A stretch of DNA of 64,000 nt from Contendibacter sp031732755 (lineage in GTDB: Bacteria; Pseudomonadota; Gammaproteobacteria; Competibacterales; Competibacteraceae): NCBI GenBank assembly GCA_031732755.1, contig JAVMKI010000062.1:23540-87539 (forward strand), read 5' to 3'. The notes below the pieces were generated by a model. It saw only the letters and a program-made list of their open reading frames with translations. It ran no database searches and was not told where the DNA came from. A program made the translations under genes and the position numbers. This document shows positions 34,913 through 44,460 of the stretch, in pieces. How positions within the stretch are numbered: position 1 is the stretch's first letter; every line of letters begins with the position of its first letter.

Positions 34913-37276
34913 TCAGTCCCGAGTCTTGAGGACGGCGATCAAATCCAGTCGATCCAGCTTGCGCCGCACCAGCCAGCCCGACAGGAGCGCCGAGGCCAGC
35001 ACCACCGTGGCCGCGAAGGCATAAGTCGAGGGGTGGATGATCAGCGGAATGCGGTACAGCTCCGACCGAGCGCCATTGACGAACAGGGTGCAAATGCCCT
35101 GGCCGATGATGAAACCGAGCGGAATGGCGACCAGCGTCAACAGGCCCAGTTCGCCCAGCAGAATGTAGCTGATTTCCGCGCGAGTGAAACCCAGCACCCG
35201 CAGGCTGGCCAGTTCCCGGCCGCGCTCGGTCAGGGCGATGCGGGCGCTGTTGTAGATCACCCCGAAGGCGATGATGACCGCGAAGACAGTGGCGATGAAG
35301 GTGAAAAACAGCATGGTCTGTTCCATGGTCCGGTGAAAGTTGCGGATTTCCTGCTCGCGGATCGCGGTGCCGGCAATGCGGGGAATGTCGCCCAAGCGGC
35401 GGTAAAGTTCGGATCGCTCACGCTCGTCGACCGCCAGATAAGCGCTGGAGATGGCCGGTCCCTCACGCAGTAGCCGGTTGAGGCCGGCGAGGTCCATGTA
35501 GGCCGCCACGCCGAGATATTCCTTGACCAGCCCCACCACGGGAACCTCTCGCACCGGCCGACTGCCTTCCAGGACCTCGACGATCAGCCGATCACCGGCT
35601 CGGACCCCCAGCAATTCGCCCAGGTAATCGGTCAGCAGCACGCCTTCCGACGACAGCGTGAGCGGGCGCAGATCGGCGTCCAGCAGCCGCTGCAAGTCGC
35701 CGCCGGGGGGAACGCCCTTGAGCGTGGTGCGCCGGGAATGCTGCCGAAATCGCAGCCGAACGGGAACGGCGCGGTAGGTTTCGACCCGCTCCACGCCCGG
35801 CAAGCCGCCCAGGGAGCCGATGGCCCGCCAAGAAGTCGGTTCCGTGAAGGTCACGGCGAGGTCTTCCCGTTGCGAGAGTTTGTAGTGAACATCCACCATA
35901 TGGGTGATCGTATCTCCCTGAAATCGACCTGCCATGGTGACGCCGCAGGCCAGCGCGATGCCCAGCACCGCTAGCAAAGATTTCAGCGGCCGGCGCTCGA
36001 TGTGGCGCAGGATCATCCGATTGGGTTGCGACAGCCACCGTTGCAAGCCGAGCCGTTCCACCACGGTGGCGCGATAGCGGGCCGGCGGTTCGGGCCGCAT
36101 CGCCTCGGCGGGTCGCAGGGCGAAAACGGTGCGCAAGGCGAAGGCGGTTCCGGCCACCGCGCCGCCGAGGTTGAGCAGCATCGCGCCGAGCACGAGTTGG
36201 AACGTCAAGCGGTAGTCCAGGAACGGGAAGCGGAAAAAGGTCATGTACAGTTCGGCCAAGCGCTGGCCGAGCCCGGCGCCGATCAAGATCCCGACCCCTA
36301 CGCCGGTGAGGACGATGATCAGCACCAGTTTCAAGTAGTGCAGCGCGATTTCGCCGTTGCCGTAGCCGAACGCCTTGAGCGTGCCGATCTGTTCGCGCTG
36401 CATCCCGATCAGCCGACTCACCACCACGTTCAACAAAAACACCGCCACACCCAGGAATAGCACCGGGAACAGCGTGGCCGACAGGGTGATGTTGCGAAAT
36501 TCCTCGGACATGAAGCGGTGCGAGGGTTGATCCTCCCGGTCGTGCGCGCCCAGTCCGCCGTAGGGTGTCAGCAGCCGGTCGAGTTCGTCGATCACGTCCG
36601 GCGCGGCGCGGGCATTGGTCAGCCCCACGACCACATCGTTGAACGCGCCTTCCATGCCGTAGGCGATGCCCAGCGCCCGGCGTCCCATCCAAAACACGCC
36701 GTAACGTTGATAGTCGGGAAACATCGAGCCGGGGCGCAATTGATAGATGTACTCCGGCGACAGCGCCACGCCAACGATGGTCAGCACCTGGCGACGACCG
36801 TTGATGACAACCCGCAATTTGGCGCCCGGTTCCAGCCGGTGGGCTTGGGCGAATGCTTCGCTGACGATAATCTCGTCGGCGCGGTCGGTCGCGGTCAGGC
36901 GGCCCTGGCGCAGATAAAGGCGATTCAGTCGGGGTTCGCGGTTGTCGGGAATGGAAACCAGCCGGCCGGTGATCGGTTCCGCGAACCCGGCCACGTCCAG
37001 ATGGACATCGGCGACCACGCGGGTCTCGACCTGGGCGACGCCGGGAATGGCCGCGATGCGTTCCCGCAGCGATTCCGGGGCGCGCTTCAACCCAGCGAAC
37101 ACGTCGGCGAAACGGTATTCCTGATAGTAGCGGGCGCGGGTCTGGCCCAGCGCGTCCAGGGTCGCGCCGAACATGACGTGGATCGCGACGCCGCACACGA
37201 TGACCAACATGATGGCGACGACTTGACCTTTCAGTTGCCAGAGTTCGCGCCAGAGTTTGCGGTCCAGGGGTTTCAT
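34913..37276 (-). CDS. FtsX-like ABC exporter permease (two-repeat, about 10 TM)
   Basis: A 787-residue permease with the duplicated FtsX/MacB_PCD layout. TM1 is near residues 16-38, then a large periplasmic domain (about 40-260), three TM helices, a link with PNRMILRHIERRPLKSLLAVLGIALACG (start of the second half, near 430), a second periplasmic domain and three closing TM helices ending in LDLIAVLKTRD. The family pumps lipids, lipoproteins, peptides or antibiotics rather than importing. It is encoded between its ATPase (12 bases) and adaptor (3 bases). The long two-repeat form with an HlyD adaptor resembles DevBCA- and YbhFSR/YknXYZ-like systems in layout; the substrate is unknown. Confidence 0.92.
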   Translation of the reverse strand: MKPLDRKLWRELWQLKGQVVAIMLVIVCGVAIHVMFGATLDALGQTRARYYQEYRFADVFAGLKRAPESLRERIAAIPGVAQVETRVVADVHLDVAGFAEPITGRLVSIPDNREPRLNRLYLRQGRLTATDRADEIIVSEAFAQAHRLEPGAKLRVVINGRRQVLTIVGVALSPEYIYQLRPGSMFPDYQRYGVFWMGRRALGIAYGMEGAFNDVVVGLTNARAAPDVIDELDRLLTPYGGLGAHDREDQPSHRFMSEEFRNITLSATLFPVLFLGVAVFLLNVVVSRLIGMQREQIGTLKAFGYGNGEIALHYLKLVLIIVLTGVGVGILIGAGLGQRLAELYMTFFRFPFLDYRLTFQLVLGAMLLNLGGAVAGTAFALRTVFALRPAEAMRPEPPARYRATVVERLGLQRWLSQPNRMILRHIERRPLKSLLAVLGIALACGVTMAGRFQGDTITHMVDVHYKLSQREDLAVTFTEPTSWRAIGSLGGLPGVERVETYRAVPVRLRFRQHSRRTTLKGVPPGGDLQRLLDADLRPLTLSSEGVLLTDYLGELLGVRAGDRLIVEVLEGSRPVREVPVVGLVKEYLGVAAYMDLAGLNRLLREGPAISSAYLAVDERERSELYRRLGDIPRIAGTAIREQEIRNFHRTMEQTMLFFTFIATVFAVIIAFGVIYNSARIALTERGRELASLRVLGFTRAEISYILLGELGLLTLVAIPLGFIIGQGICTLFVNGARSELYRIPLIIHPSTYAFAATVVLASALLSGWLVRRKLDRLDLIAVLKTRD

Positions 37277-37288
37277 GGCATTGCCGGT

Positions 37289-38005
<717 letters not shown>

Positions 38006-38056
38006 AGGAGTGTTTCACTCCGTAAGGCGCGTTGTTTCTTTAACTTGCCGTGCATT

Positions 38057-40819
38057 TTACTCATCCCGGATGCCGGATTCCGCTCGCAAGTTCCGCAATC
38101 CCGCGTTGATGTCCGCTTCGCTCCAGCCCAGCCCATTCAGGATGGTTACGTAGTTGTCTTGGGCTGCGTGCAGATGGGGATGCTCGTACCCTGTGCGGCG
38201 GGTGAAATCGAAAAAGATGCTTAGCGCCCGGCGCATGAGAGGTTCAGCCTTGGCCAGCCGGTTGGTGTCCTGGAGCAACCGGGCCAGGTTATTGAGGCGG
38301 ATGGCGACCTTGGGATGGTCGGGGCCGAAGCTGTGCTCATCGATGGTCAGCGCCCGGCGCATCAGCGGCTCGGCTTCGGCCAGCCGGTTGGTGGCCTGGA
38401 GCAACATGGCCAAGTTGTTGAGGTCGCGGGCAACGTCGGGATGGTCGGGGCCGAAGCTGTGCTCGTCGATGGCCAGCGTCCGGCGCATCAGCAGCTCGGC
38501 CTCGGCCAGCCGGTTGGTGTACTGGAGCAACGCGGCCAGGTTGTTGAGGTTGCGTGCGACGTTAGGATGGTCGGGGCCGAAATTTTTCTCGTCGATGGCG
38601 AGCGCCCGGCGCGTGAGGGATTCAGCCTCGGCGAGGTGGCTGGTGTCCTGGAGCAACTGGGCCAGGTTGTTGAGGTGGATAGCGACGTTGGGATGGTCGG
38701 GGCCAAAGCTGTGCTCGTCGATGGCCAGCGCCCGGCGCATCAGCGGTTCGGCCTCGGCGAGGCGGTTGGTGTCCTGGAGCAACCGGGCCAGGTTATTGAG
38801 GTTGCGTGCGACGTTAGGATGGCCGGAGCCGAAGCTGTGCTCGTCGATGGCCAGCGCCCGGCGCATCAGCGGTTCGGCCTCGGTCAGTCGGTTGGTGTCC
38901 TGGAGCAACTGGGCCAGGTTATTGAGGTTGCGTGCGACGTTAGGATGGTCGGGGCCGAAATTTTTTTCGTCGATGGCGAGCGCTCGGCGCGTGAGGGATT
39001 CAGCTTCGGCGAGGTGGCTGGTGTCCTGGAGCAACTGGGCCAGGTTGTTGAGGGCGGTGGCCAAGATGGCGGCATCGTTCAGCGTTTCAGCTTCCTCCTG
39101 GGCCTGCTTGAGCTCCTGCTCTGCGTCCGGCCAGCGGGCCAGTTCGCGCAAGAGATTAGCAATCTTTAGCCGTGTAACAATCCGCTCCCTAGCGTCCGCA
39201 AGATGGTGTAGATGGTCGCGCAGGAAGGAAATCTTGGTTTCGGAGAAAGACTTGAAGCTCAGGGTATCGGCCAGTTTGCTGAATCGCTCGGCGAAGGCTT
39301 CCAGATTGCCGGATCGGTGCAGCTCCCAGCAATCGATCATCTCCCGCAGTTCGTTTAGATAATCGGTCGAAGGAGCATCGTCCACACGCCGGACAATCCA
39401 GGTTCCCAGCGGATCAAGGGGCAGCGAGGACGCCTCGCGTAGATACCGGACGGCTTTGTCCGGCGTGCCACAGCCGGCGTGCCATCGGGCTAGGTCCAGC
39501 TTGGCGGCGGCCTTTTCCTCCACTGGCCCCACTTCGCTGAGGTAATCGAGCGCCTGTTCGGCGTCGCCGTCGCCGCGCTTGGCGCGAAGCTCGGCGCGTT
39601 TCCTGTCCCGCTCCTCGATGGTGGGGTAACAAAGCGCGAAAAAGTTGAGCAGGAACGGCAATCGCTCGCGCGCTCCCCGCGACAGATTCATCGCCAGCCA
39701 GATGTCGAAAAAGCCCTCTCGAATGGTGTAAAGCCGGGACCGCTTGTCCTGGGGGTGCGGCGACGAACTCAGGTAGCGGGCTTCGGTCAGCCGCTTGAGC
39801 AATGACGAGGTCTGCGGCTGGCTCAATCGCATCCGCGCGGTGATGGCGGCGGGCGTTTTCTCCTGGTCCCGCATCACCGCCATCGTTTCCAGCACCGCGC
39901 GTTCCTGCGGCGGTAGGTCGTTGAGGCGGCTTTGATAGAACGGTGTGATGCAGTCCAGCAGGATTTGAAACTGTTGCCGGACCTCGGTAACGGCATCGTG
40001 GGCGATCAGTTCGTAGAGCATGACGATAAGCCGTGGATTCCCCCCCGTCATCCGGTATAGAGCTAGCAGCTTGGGCCGTAGCGAGTCAAAACTTTCCAGC
40101 AAATCCCCGCGCTGCTCCCATTCCAGATTCCGTCGGATGAGATCGAGTGTTTCCGTCTCGCTCAGATTTTCGAGAATCTGCACGTCGAAGAAGTCGTAAA
40201 ACGGTTCCTCCACGCTGGTGATCGCGTCGAAATGCAACGGCGCGGTGGCCACCAGCAGGCAGCCGTTGTCGTCCATGAAAAATTTCCGCAGGGCGGCGAT
40301 GTCGTTCTTCTTCTTGATCTGGCGGGTGAATACTTCGCCAAGATTTTCCAGCATCACCAACACGGTGCGGCCACGCTCGCGATTCTGCCGGCGAAGGGCG
40401 GGCACGAGGGTATCGACGATGGTGGCGTCGTTCTCCTCGGTGCGCAGCCGCTGATGCAACTCTCGCCAAAGCGGTTCGTCGGGCAGTGTGTCGCCGAGAA
40501 TTTCGCAGAGACCGAGCAGGAAATCCGCGAATGACAGCGTGCGGTGGGATTCCTCGGGAAACCGCGCCACCACGTAATGAGCGGCCAAGTCGAGCGCTGC
40601 CGCGATCTCATCCTCGATCAGCGATAGCAGGTGGGTCTTGCCGATGCCGCGCGGACCGATGAACAGAAAGTGATGCTTGGAATTGCGCAACATCGACCCG
40701 CGCAGGAGTTCGAGCGTGTCCTGCACCAGTGGGGCACGCGCCACGGTGATGTGTTGCCGGTGGGCTGGCGAGGTCAGTCCCGCTCGGTACAAACCGAGGT
40801 GGGAAGTCGGCTCAGACAT
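38057..40819 (-). CDS. STAND-like ATPase with winged helix and C-terminal TPR array
   Basis: A 920-residue protein. Walker A is FIGPRGIGKTHL (K61), followed by a hydrophobic strand TVLVMLENLGE in Walker B position and a sensor-like LLVATAPLHF. A winged-helix segment (about 310-370, QERAVLETMAV to LLKRLTEARYLSS) closes the ATPase module. After a helical spacer come seven kinesin-light-chain-type TPR repeats of 42 residues (about 587-880). Repeats 1-3 and 4-6 form a three-unit duplication. This is the architecture of STAND switches, used in bacterial defence or signalling. The start overlaps the end of the neighbouring ATPase gene by 8 bases, so the two products likely work together. No effector domain was recognised. 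Confidence 0.85.
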   Translation of the reverse strand: MSEPTSHLGLYRAGLTSPAHRQHITVARAPLVQDTLELLRGSMLRNSKHHFLFIGPRGIGKTHLLSLIEDEIAAALDLAAHYVVARFPEESHRTLSFADFLLGLCEILGDTLPDEPLWRELHQRLRTEENDATIVDTLVPALRRQNRERGRTVLVMLENLGEVFTRQIKKKNDIAALRKFFMDDNGCLLVATAPLHFDAITSVEEPFYDFFDVQILENLSETETLDLIRRNLEWEQRGDLLESFDSLRPKLLALYRMTGGNPRLIVMLYELIAHDAVTEVRQQFQILLDCITPFYQSRLNDLPPQERAVLETMAVMRDQEKTPAAITARMRLSQPQTSSLLKRLTEARYLSSSPHPQDKRSRLYTIREGFFDIWLAMNLSRGARERLPFLLNFFALCYPTIEERDRKRAELRAKRGDGDAEQALDYLSEVGPVEEKAAAKLDLARWHAGCGTPDKAVRYLREASSLPLDPLGTWIVRRVDDAPSTDYLNELREMIDCWELHRSGNLEAFAERFSKLADTLSFKSFSETKISFLRDHLHHLADARERIVTRLKIANLLRELARWPDAEQELKQAQEEAETLNDAAILATALNNLAQLLQDTSHLAEAESLTRRALAIDEKNFGPDHPNVARNLNNLAQLLQDTNRLTEAEPLMRRALAIDEHSFGSGHPNVARNLNNLARLLQDTNRLAEAEPLMRRALAIDEHSFGPDHPNVAIHLNNLAQLLQDTSHLAEAESLTRRALAIDEKNFGPDHPNVARNLNNLAALLQYTNRLAEAELLMRRTLAIDEHSFGPDHPDVARDLNNLAMLLQATNRLAEAEPLMRRALTIDEHSFGPDHPKVAIRLNNLARLLQDTNRLAKAEPLMRRALSIFFDFTRRTGYEHPHLHAAQDNYVTILNGLGWSEADINAGLRNLRAESGIRDE
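38178..39060 (-). repeat. Tandem 126-bp repeats encoding seven TPR units
   Basis: Seven direct repeats of 126 bases (42 codons each) inside the STAND-like ATPase gene. Each unit encodes LNNLAxLLQxTNxLAEAExLMRR-type helices ending in FGPDHPxVA. Units 1 and 4 encode an identical stretch including DEKNFGPDHPNVAR and lie exactly 378 bases apart, showing amplification by a three-unit block. Such arrays easily change copy number by slippage or recombination. Confidence 0.9.
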
Positions 40820-42059
40820 AGTATTTCTTCCACCAGGCTTTCAGCACGCCGCTGGCGAAATCGTACTGATTTTCCGCGATTTCGCTGACGTAGAAATCGT
40901 TCTCCAAATCGCGCAGCAGTTGGTTGAAGTGGCGCTTGCGCTCGTAGGCGGGAATAGCTTGCCCCGCGTCGGCGAGATGGCGCTCGAATTCCTGCAACAG
41001 CGTGGCGCGACTCAGACCGGCGGAACTCCGGCTGATTTGGCCCAACAACGCATGGGCAGCGGACCGGCGCGGCTCTTCGTAGTATTTGCCGATGCGCGAA
41101 TGGTAGTGCTGGAGTTTATCCCTGGCGGCCGTGCTGACGACGAGTTGGGCGAATACCTGATCCACGTCGGCGGTCGCCAGCTTGCGCGGCGCTTTTTTCC
41201 AGGAGCGATAGAGTTCCTGGGTCGCCATCTGCATGAACAGCGGGATGGGCCGGCCCAAGTGCGCGCGTAGACATTCCGGGACCGTGGCATCGAAATCGAC
41301 ACCGCGCCCGGCGAGCATCTGTTGCGCGAACGCGGTGACCTGAGCATCCGTGAGAACGGGCAGCGGCACATCATCGAGATCGTTGATCAGATCGACGAGG
41401 CCGAGCGCATCCAACGTGCCGGAGAGATTGACCGAGCCACCGATCAGCCAGCGAGCGCGGTCCTGGCTGGGGTGCAGATTTTGGCGCTGGGCGCGGAACC
41501 AGGCCAGAAACTCGCGCAGCAGCGCGGGGTTCTCCCGCTTGAGGTTGAACAGCATGTCCGGCAGTTCGTCCACGATGAGCAGGACGGGCGATTCCTGTTT
41601 CCGGATTTGACCGAGGAATTTGTCGCCGTGCTGCCGCCAGTTGCTTTTCCAATCGGGGTCGGTGTTTCGCAACCCCACCCTGAATTCGCCATACTCGATT
41701 TCCGATACCCGTTCCGATACCCGACTCAAGGTGTCGGTGAGGAGTTTCCAACCGTTGGCCAGTTGCTTGACGTATTCGGGATGCCGATCTTGCAAAGTGT
41801 CGAGCAGGGTTTGAAAGAAATCGGCGGGATGGGTGAGGTCCTGGACGTTCTGGTAGATCACCGTGAAGCCGTGCTGAGGAAAATCGCGCAAGTGATCCAT
41901 CACGCTGGTCTTACCGGTGCGGCGCGGCGCGGTGAGCAGGACATGCTGGGTGTGGAGCGTCTCCCAAAGTTCGGCGAGGAAAGTATCGCGGAACCTCAGA
42001 TCGGCGGAGTCCACCGGAGCGCCGGTGTAAAATTCGGGACAGTCTGGATTGAAAGGCAT
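40812..42059 (-). CDS. P-loop ATPase (AAA/MNS-STAND type), partner of the TPR ATPase
   Basis: A 415-residue ATPase. N-terminal PFNPDCPEFYTGAPVDSADLRFR is a typical opening of this family, Walker A is LLTAPRRTGKTSVM (K50), Walker B VLLIVDELPDML. A later ARWLIGGSVNLSGTLD has the sensor 1 position, and the C-terminal third looks like a winged helix plus a segment ending YDFASGVLKAWWKKYYV. This last part resembles the C-terminus of archaeal-type AAA ATPases. No nuclease or other effector was seen. ATG 42059 follows CAGGAG; a longer form is less likely. Upstream lies a clear sigma-70-like promoter with a dyad. The 8-base overlap with the TPR-ATPase gene suggests translational coupling. Confidence 0.85.
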   Translation of the reverse strand: MPFNPDCPEFYTGAPVDSADLRFRDTFLAELWETLHTQHVLLTAPRRTGKTSVMDHLRDFPQHGFTVIYQNVQDLTHPADFFQTLLDTLQDRHPEYVKQLANGWKLLTDTLSRVSERVSEIEYGEFRVGLRNTDPDWKSNWRQHGDKFLGQIRKQESPVLLIVDELPDMLFNLKRENPALLREFLAWFRAQRQNLHPSQDRARWLIGGSVNLSGTLDALGLVDLINDLDDVPLPVLTDAQVTAFAQQMLAGRGVDFDATVPECLRAHLGRPIPLFMQMATQELYRSWKKAPRKLATADVDQVFAQLVVSTAARDKLQHYHSRIGKYYEEPRRSAAHALLGQISRSSAGLSRATLLQEFERHLADAGQAIPAYERKRHFNQLLRDLENDFYVSEIAENQYDFASGVLKAWWKKYYV

Positions 42060-42090
42060 GGCGGAAACTCCTGATTTGCACGACAAGATG

Positions 42091-42157
42091 GTTGCAAAAC
42101 AAATTTGCCATATTTATAAATGAATGACAATATTGTTGCAAGACAAAATTGTTTTGT
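42091..42157. repeat. Direct and inverted repeats around the ATPase-pair promoter
   Basis: GTTGCAAAACAAA (42091-42103) recurs as GTTGCAAGACAAA (42135-42147) with one change. The two copies flank the -10 box on either side, and the second covers the -35 box. Next to it the inverted repeat ACAAAA-TTG-TTTTGT spans 42143-42157. Two equal half-sites 44 bases apart (about four helical turns) suggest binding of a dimeric regulator; none is encoded adjacent. Confidence 0.5.
42113..42141 (-). promoter_or_regulatory. Sigma-70-type promoter for the ATPase pair
   Basis: On the minus strand a -35 box TTGCAA (42136-42141) and a -10 box TATAAA (42113-42118) are spaced by exactly 17 bases, 54 bases before the ATG at 42059. 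The spacing is ideal, and four of six -35 and five of six -10 positions fit the consensus. It lies in a short AT-rich gap between two genes of high GC. Confidence 0.65.
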
Positions 42158-42167
42158 TTGTCGCGGA

Positions 42168-43415
42168 TTAAACGCCGCCAGCCATCAGCCGCCAGCCGAA
42201 GTACAAGGCGCTCGTCGCCAGGGTTGCCAGAGTAGTCGGTATGCCCACGCGGGCGTGGCGACGCCAGTCGAAGCGCAAGCCGCGCCGTTCCGCCGCGTCC
42301 GCGACGATCAGGTTGGCGATGCTACCCACCAGCAACAGGTTACCAGCCAGGGTGCTGGCCAGCGCCAGAATCGGCCCGGCCAACGGATGTGTCGCCACCG
42401 GTAGCAGCAGCATCACCGCCGGCACGTTGGAAACCAGGTTGCTCAGCAGCACCGCTGTCACGAACAGCGGTCCCGGCTGGTCGAGCGGTATTCCCACCGT
42501 TGCCAACCCAGCCACCGCCTCGGTCACCAAGCCGGTGTGTTGCAAGGCATGGTTGACGACGAACAGGCCGACGAACAACACCAGCAGTTCCCAGTCCACC
42601 AACCCCAGCGTTTGCCGGGAATGCAGCTTGCGGCTACTCAGCAGCACACCCGCGCCAACCAGCGCCGCCGCTTCGCGCGGCCATGGGGTGAATAGAAACA
42701 CGCCCATGAGCACCACCGCGACCGTCAATCCCTTGGCGGTTTGCCAGGGATCGAAGGCGGGCAAGTCGTCCACCCGGCGCGCGGGCGTCGGTCCGGTCGC
42801 ATTTGCGGGGATGGTCCAGCGTCCGCGCGTTTGCCAGGCAATGATTCCCCAGGTCATCATCAGGCCGAGCAGTACCGGCCCGATGGCTTCGGCGACATAG
42901 CCGCCGAAAGATAGCCGCAGGGTCGCGCCGATCAGCATGTTCTGAGGATTGCCGATCAAGGTGGCGGCGGAACCGATGTTGGCCGCGCAGGCCAACGCCA
43001 GTAGATAGGGCAATGGGTCCAGACCACGCCGTCGGCAAGCATCGATGAGCACCGGCGCGACCGCCAGGCAAACGATATCGTTGCTGAACACCGCCGATAA
43101 TGTCGCCACCCCGCCCATCAGCGCGCCCAGCAACAGTGGCGGCGTCAACGGCAGCGCCGCCAGTTTCAGGGTGACCCAGGTGTAGAAACCACCCAGCCGC
43201 AGTTGCGCCGAAAGCACCATGAACGCGAACAACAGGATCAGCGTCGGCAGGTGCAACGACCGCATGGCTTCATTGGGCGTCACCGCTCCGCTGCCGACCA
43301 GCGCGATTGCCCCCAGCAACGCCACGCCGGTACGGTCGAGTTGCAGGAACGGCAACCCGCCAAGGAGCATGCCAAGATAGACGGACAGGAAAATGATGAC
43401 TATCGCGATGGTCAT
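42168..43415 (-). CDS. ArsB/NhaD (IT superfamily) anion or Na+/H+ permease
   Basis: A 415-residue polytopic protein of the ion-transporter superfamily, about 10-11 TM helices. Landmarks are VFSNDIVCLAVAPVLIDACRR, the conserved SxNDxxxL/xxP motif of the first repeat, AANIGSAATLIGNPQNMLIG, matching the ArsB/NhaD/SLC13 signature, and the second-repeat counterpart LLSNLVSNVPAVMLLLP. It would carry an anion or exchange Na+ for H+. It is the last gene after the N-ATPase genes and the CzcD-type exporter, with an 85-base gap, and may be read with them. Arsenite is less likely as substrate, because the ars operon at 58.5 kb has Acr3. Sodium or dicarboxylate transport remain options. Confidence 0.87.
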   Translation of the reverse strand: MTIAIVIIFLSVYLGMLLGGLPFLQLDRTGVALLGAIALVGSGAVTPNEAMRSLHLPTLILLFAFMVLSAQLRLGGFYTWVTLKLAALPLTPPLLLGALMGGVATLSAVFSNDIVCLAVAPVLIDACRRRGLDPLPYLLALACAANIGSAATLIGNPQNMLIGATLRLSFGGYVAEAIGPVLLGLMMTWGIIAWQTRGRWTIPANATGPTPARRVDDLPAFDPWQTAKGLTVAVVLMGVFLFTPWPREAAALVGAGVLLSSRKLHSRQTLGLVDWELLVLFVGLFVVNHALQHTGLVTEAVAGLATVGIPLDQPGPLFVTAVLLSNLVSNVPAVMLLLPVATHPLAGPILALASTLAGNLLLVGSIANLIVADAAERRGLRFDWRRHARVGIPTTLATLATSALYFGWRLMAGGV

Positions 43416-43500
43416 GGCGGTTGGCTTGGCATGGCAACCGGGCCGCCAGTGCCTCGAAGGCAGCGGCGAGAGCCATGAACGGATCGCGTCATGGCTCGTT

Positions 43501-44460
43501 TCAAGGATGAAAATGAGGTGGCGAATTTACCCAGCGCACGGTGCGGGTTTCCGGCTCCGGTTGCAGAGTGGCGTGCTGGATGCCAAAACGCTCGACCAGC
43601 AGGGCGTGGCAGGCGTCGAGCATCGTTTCCCACTGGCGCAGGTCCCGCACCACTAGATGCGCCGAGAGCACGATCCGCTCCGGGGCCACGCTCCAGATGT
43701 GCAGATCATGCACCGAGACCACGCCATGCACGGTCGCCAGCGCCCGTCCGACCGCGTCCGGCGCGAGCGCGAACGGAACTCCCTCCATCAAGCCGTGCAG
43801 AGCCTCGCGCAGCAGGCGTAGGCTGGAGACCAGAACGAGCGCGCCGATGCCCAGCGATAGCAATGGGTCGATGAGCATCCAGCCGGTAAAGGCGATGACG
43901 ACGCCGGAGAGCAGGGCGGCCACCGAACCCAGCAGGTCGCCGAGGACATGCAAGAGCGCCGCGCGGATGTTGAGGTTCCGCTCCCCGCGACTGAGCAGCC
44001 ACGCCACGCCGATGTTGATCGCCAATCCAGCGGCGGCGGCCAGCGACACCGCCTCGCCGATCACCGGTTGTGAGTCGCGCAGCCGCTGGACGGCGGACAC
44101 CATGATCCAGGCCACCAGAACCAGCAAGCCCAGGCTGTTGATCAAAGCCGCCAGGAATTCGGTCCGCCCGAAACCATAGCTGTGCCGCGCCGAGGCCGGT
44201 CGGCGGGCCAGCCAGGCGGCGACCGCCGCCAGTGCCAGCGCGGCGGCGTCGTTGACCATGTGGCCCGCGTCGGCCACCAGCGCCAATGATCCGGCCCACC
44301 ACCCGATCCAGGCTTCCACCCCGGCATACGCCAAGGTCAGGCCCGTGGCCAACCACAAGAGATGTCCGGCGGTCTCGCCATGGTGATGGTGCGCGTGTTG
44401 GTGGGGTGGGTGCATGGCTTGGGCCGAGTTGTCAGTCATTTCGCAACCATGGATTTTCAT
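43501..44460 (-). CDS. czcD: CzcD/ZitB-type cation diffusion facilitator
   Basis: A 319-residue zinc-family CDF exporter. A histidine-rich N-terminus (HQHAHHHHGE) precedes six TM helices. Both transport-site pairs are intact: HMVND in LALVADAGHMVNDAAAL and HVLGD in RAALLHVLGDLLGSV. The cytoplasmic domain VHDLHIWSV is standard. It exchanges Zn2+, Cd2+ or Co2+ for protons. ATG 44460 overlaps the atpG stop as ATGA, so translation is coupled to the N-ATPase gamma gene; an internal ATG seven codons on is an alternative. The association of a metal exporter with an ATPase subunit is unusual and indicates that it joined the operon. It contrasts with the ligand-less CDF-like protein at 22356. Confidence 0.93.
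   Translation of the reverse strand: MKIHGCEMTDNSAQAMHPPHQHAHHHHGETAGHLLWLATGLTLAYAGVEAWIGWWAGSLALVADAGHMVNDAAALALAAVAAWLARRPASARHSYGFGRTEFLAALINSLGLLVLVAWIMVSAVQRLRDSQPVIGEAVSLAAAAGLAINIGVAWLLSRGERNLNIRAALLHVLGDLLGSVAALLSGVVIAFTGWMLIDPLLSLGIGALVLVSSLRLLREALHGLMEGVPFALAPDAVGRALATVHGVVSVHDLHIWSVAPERIVLSAHLVVRDLRQWETMLDACHALLVERFGIQHATLQPEPETRTVRWVNSPPHFHP

Noticed and set aside
38178..39060. Regular repeats suggestive of a CRISPR array
   Set aside because: The 126-base period is coding, encodes TPR helices in one long frame, and has no spacer structure.
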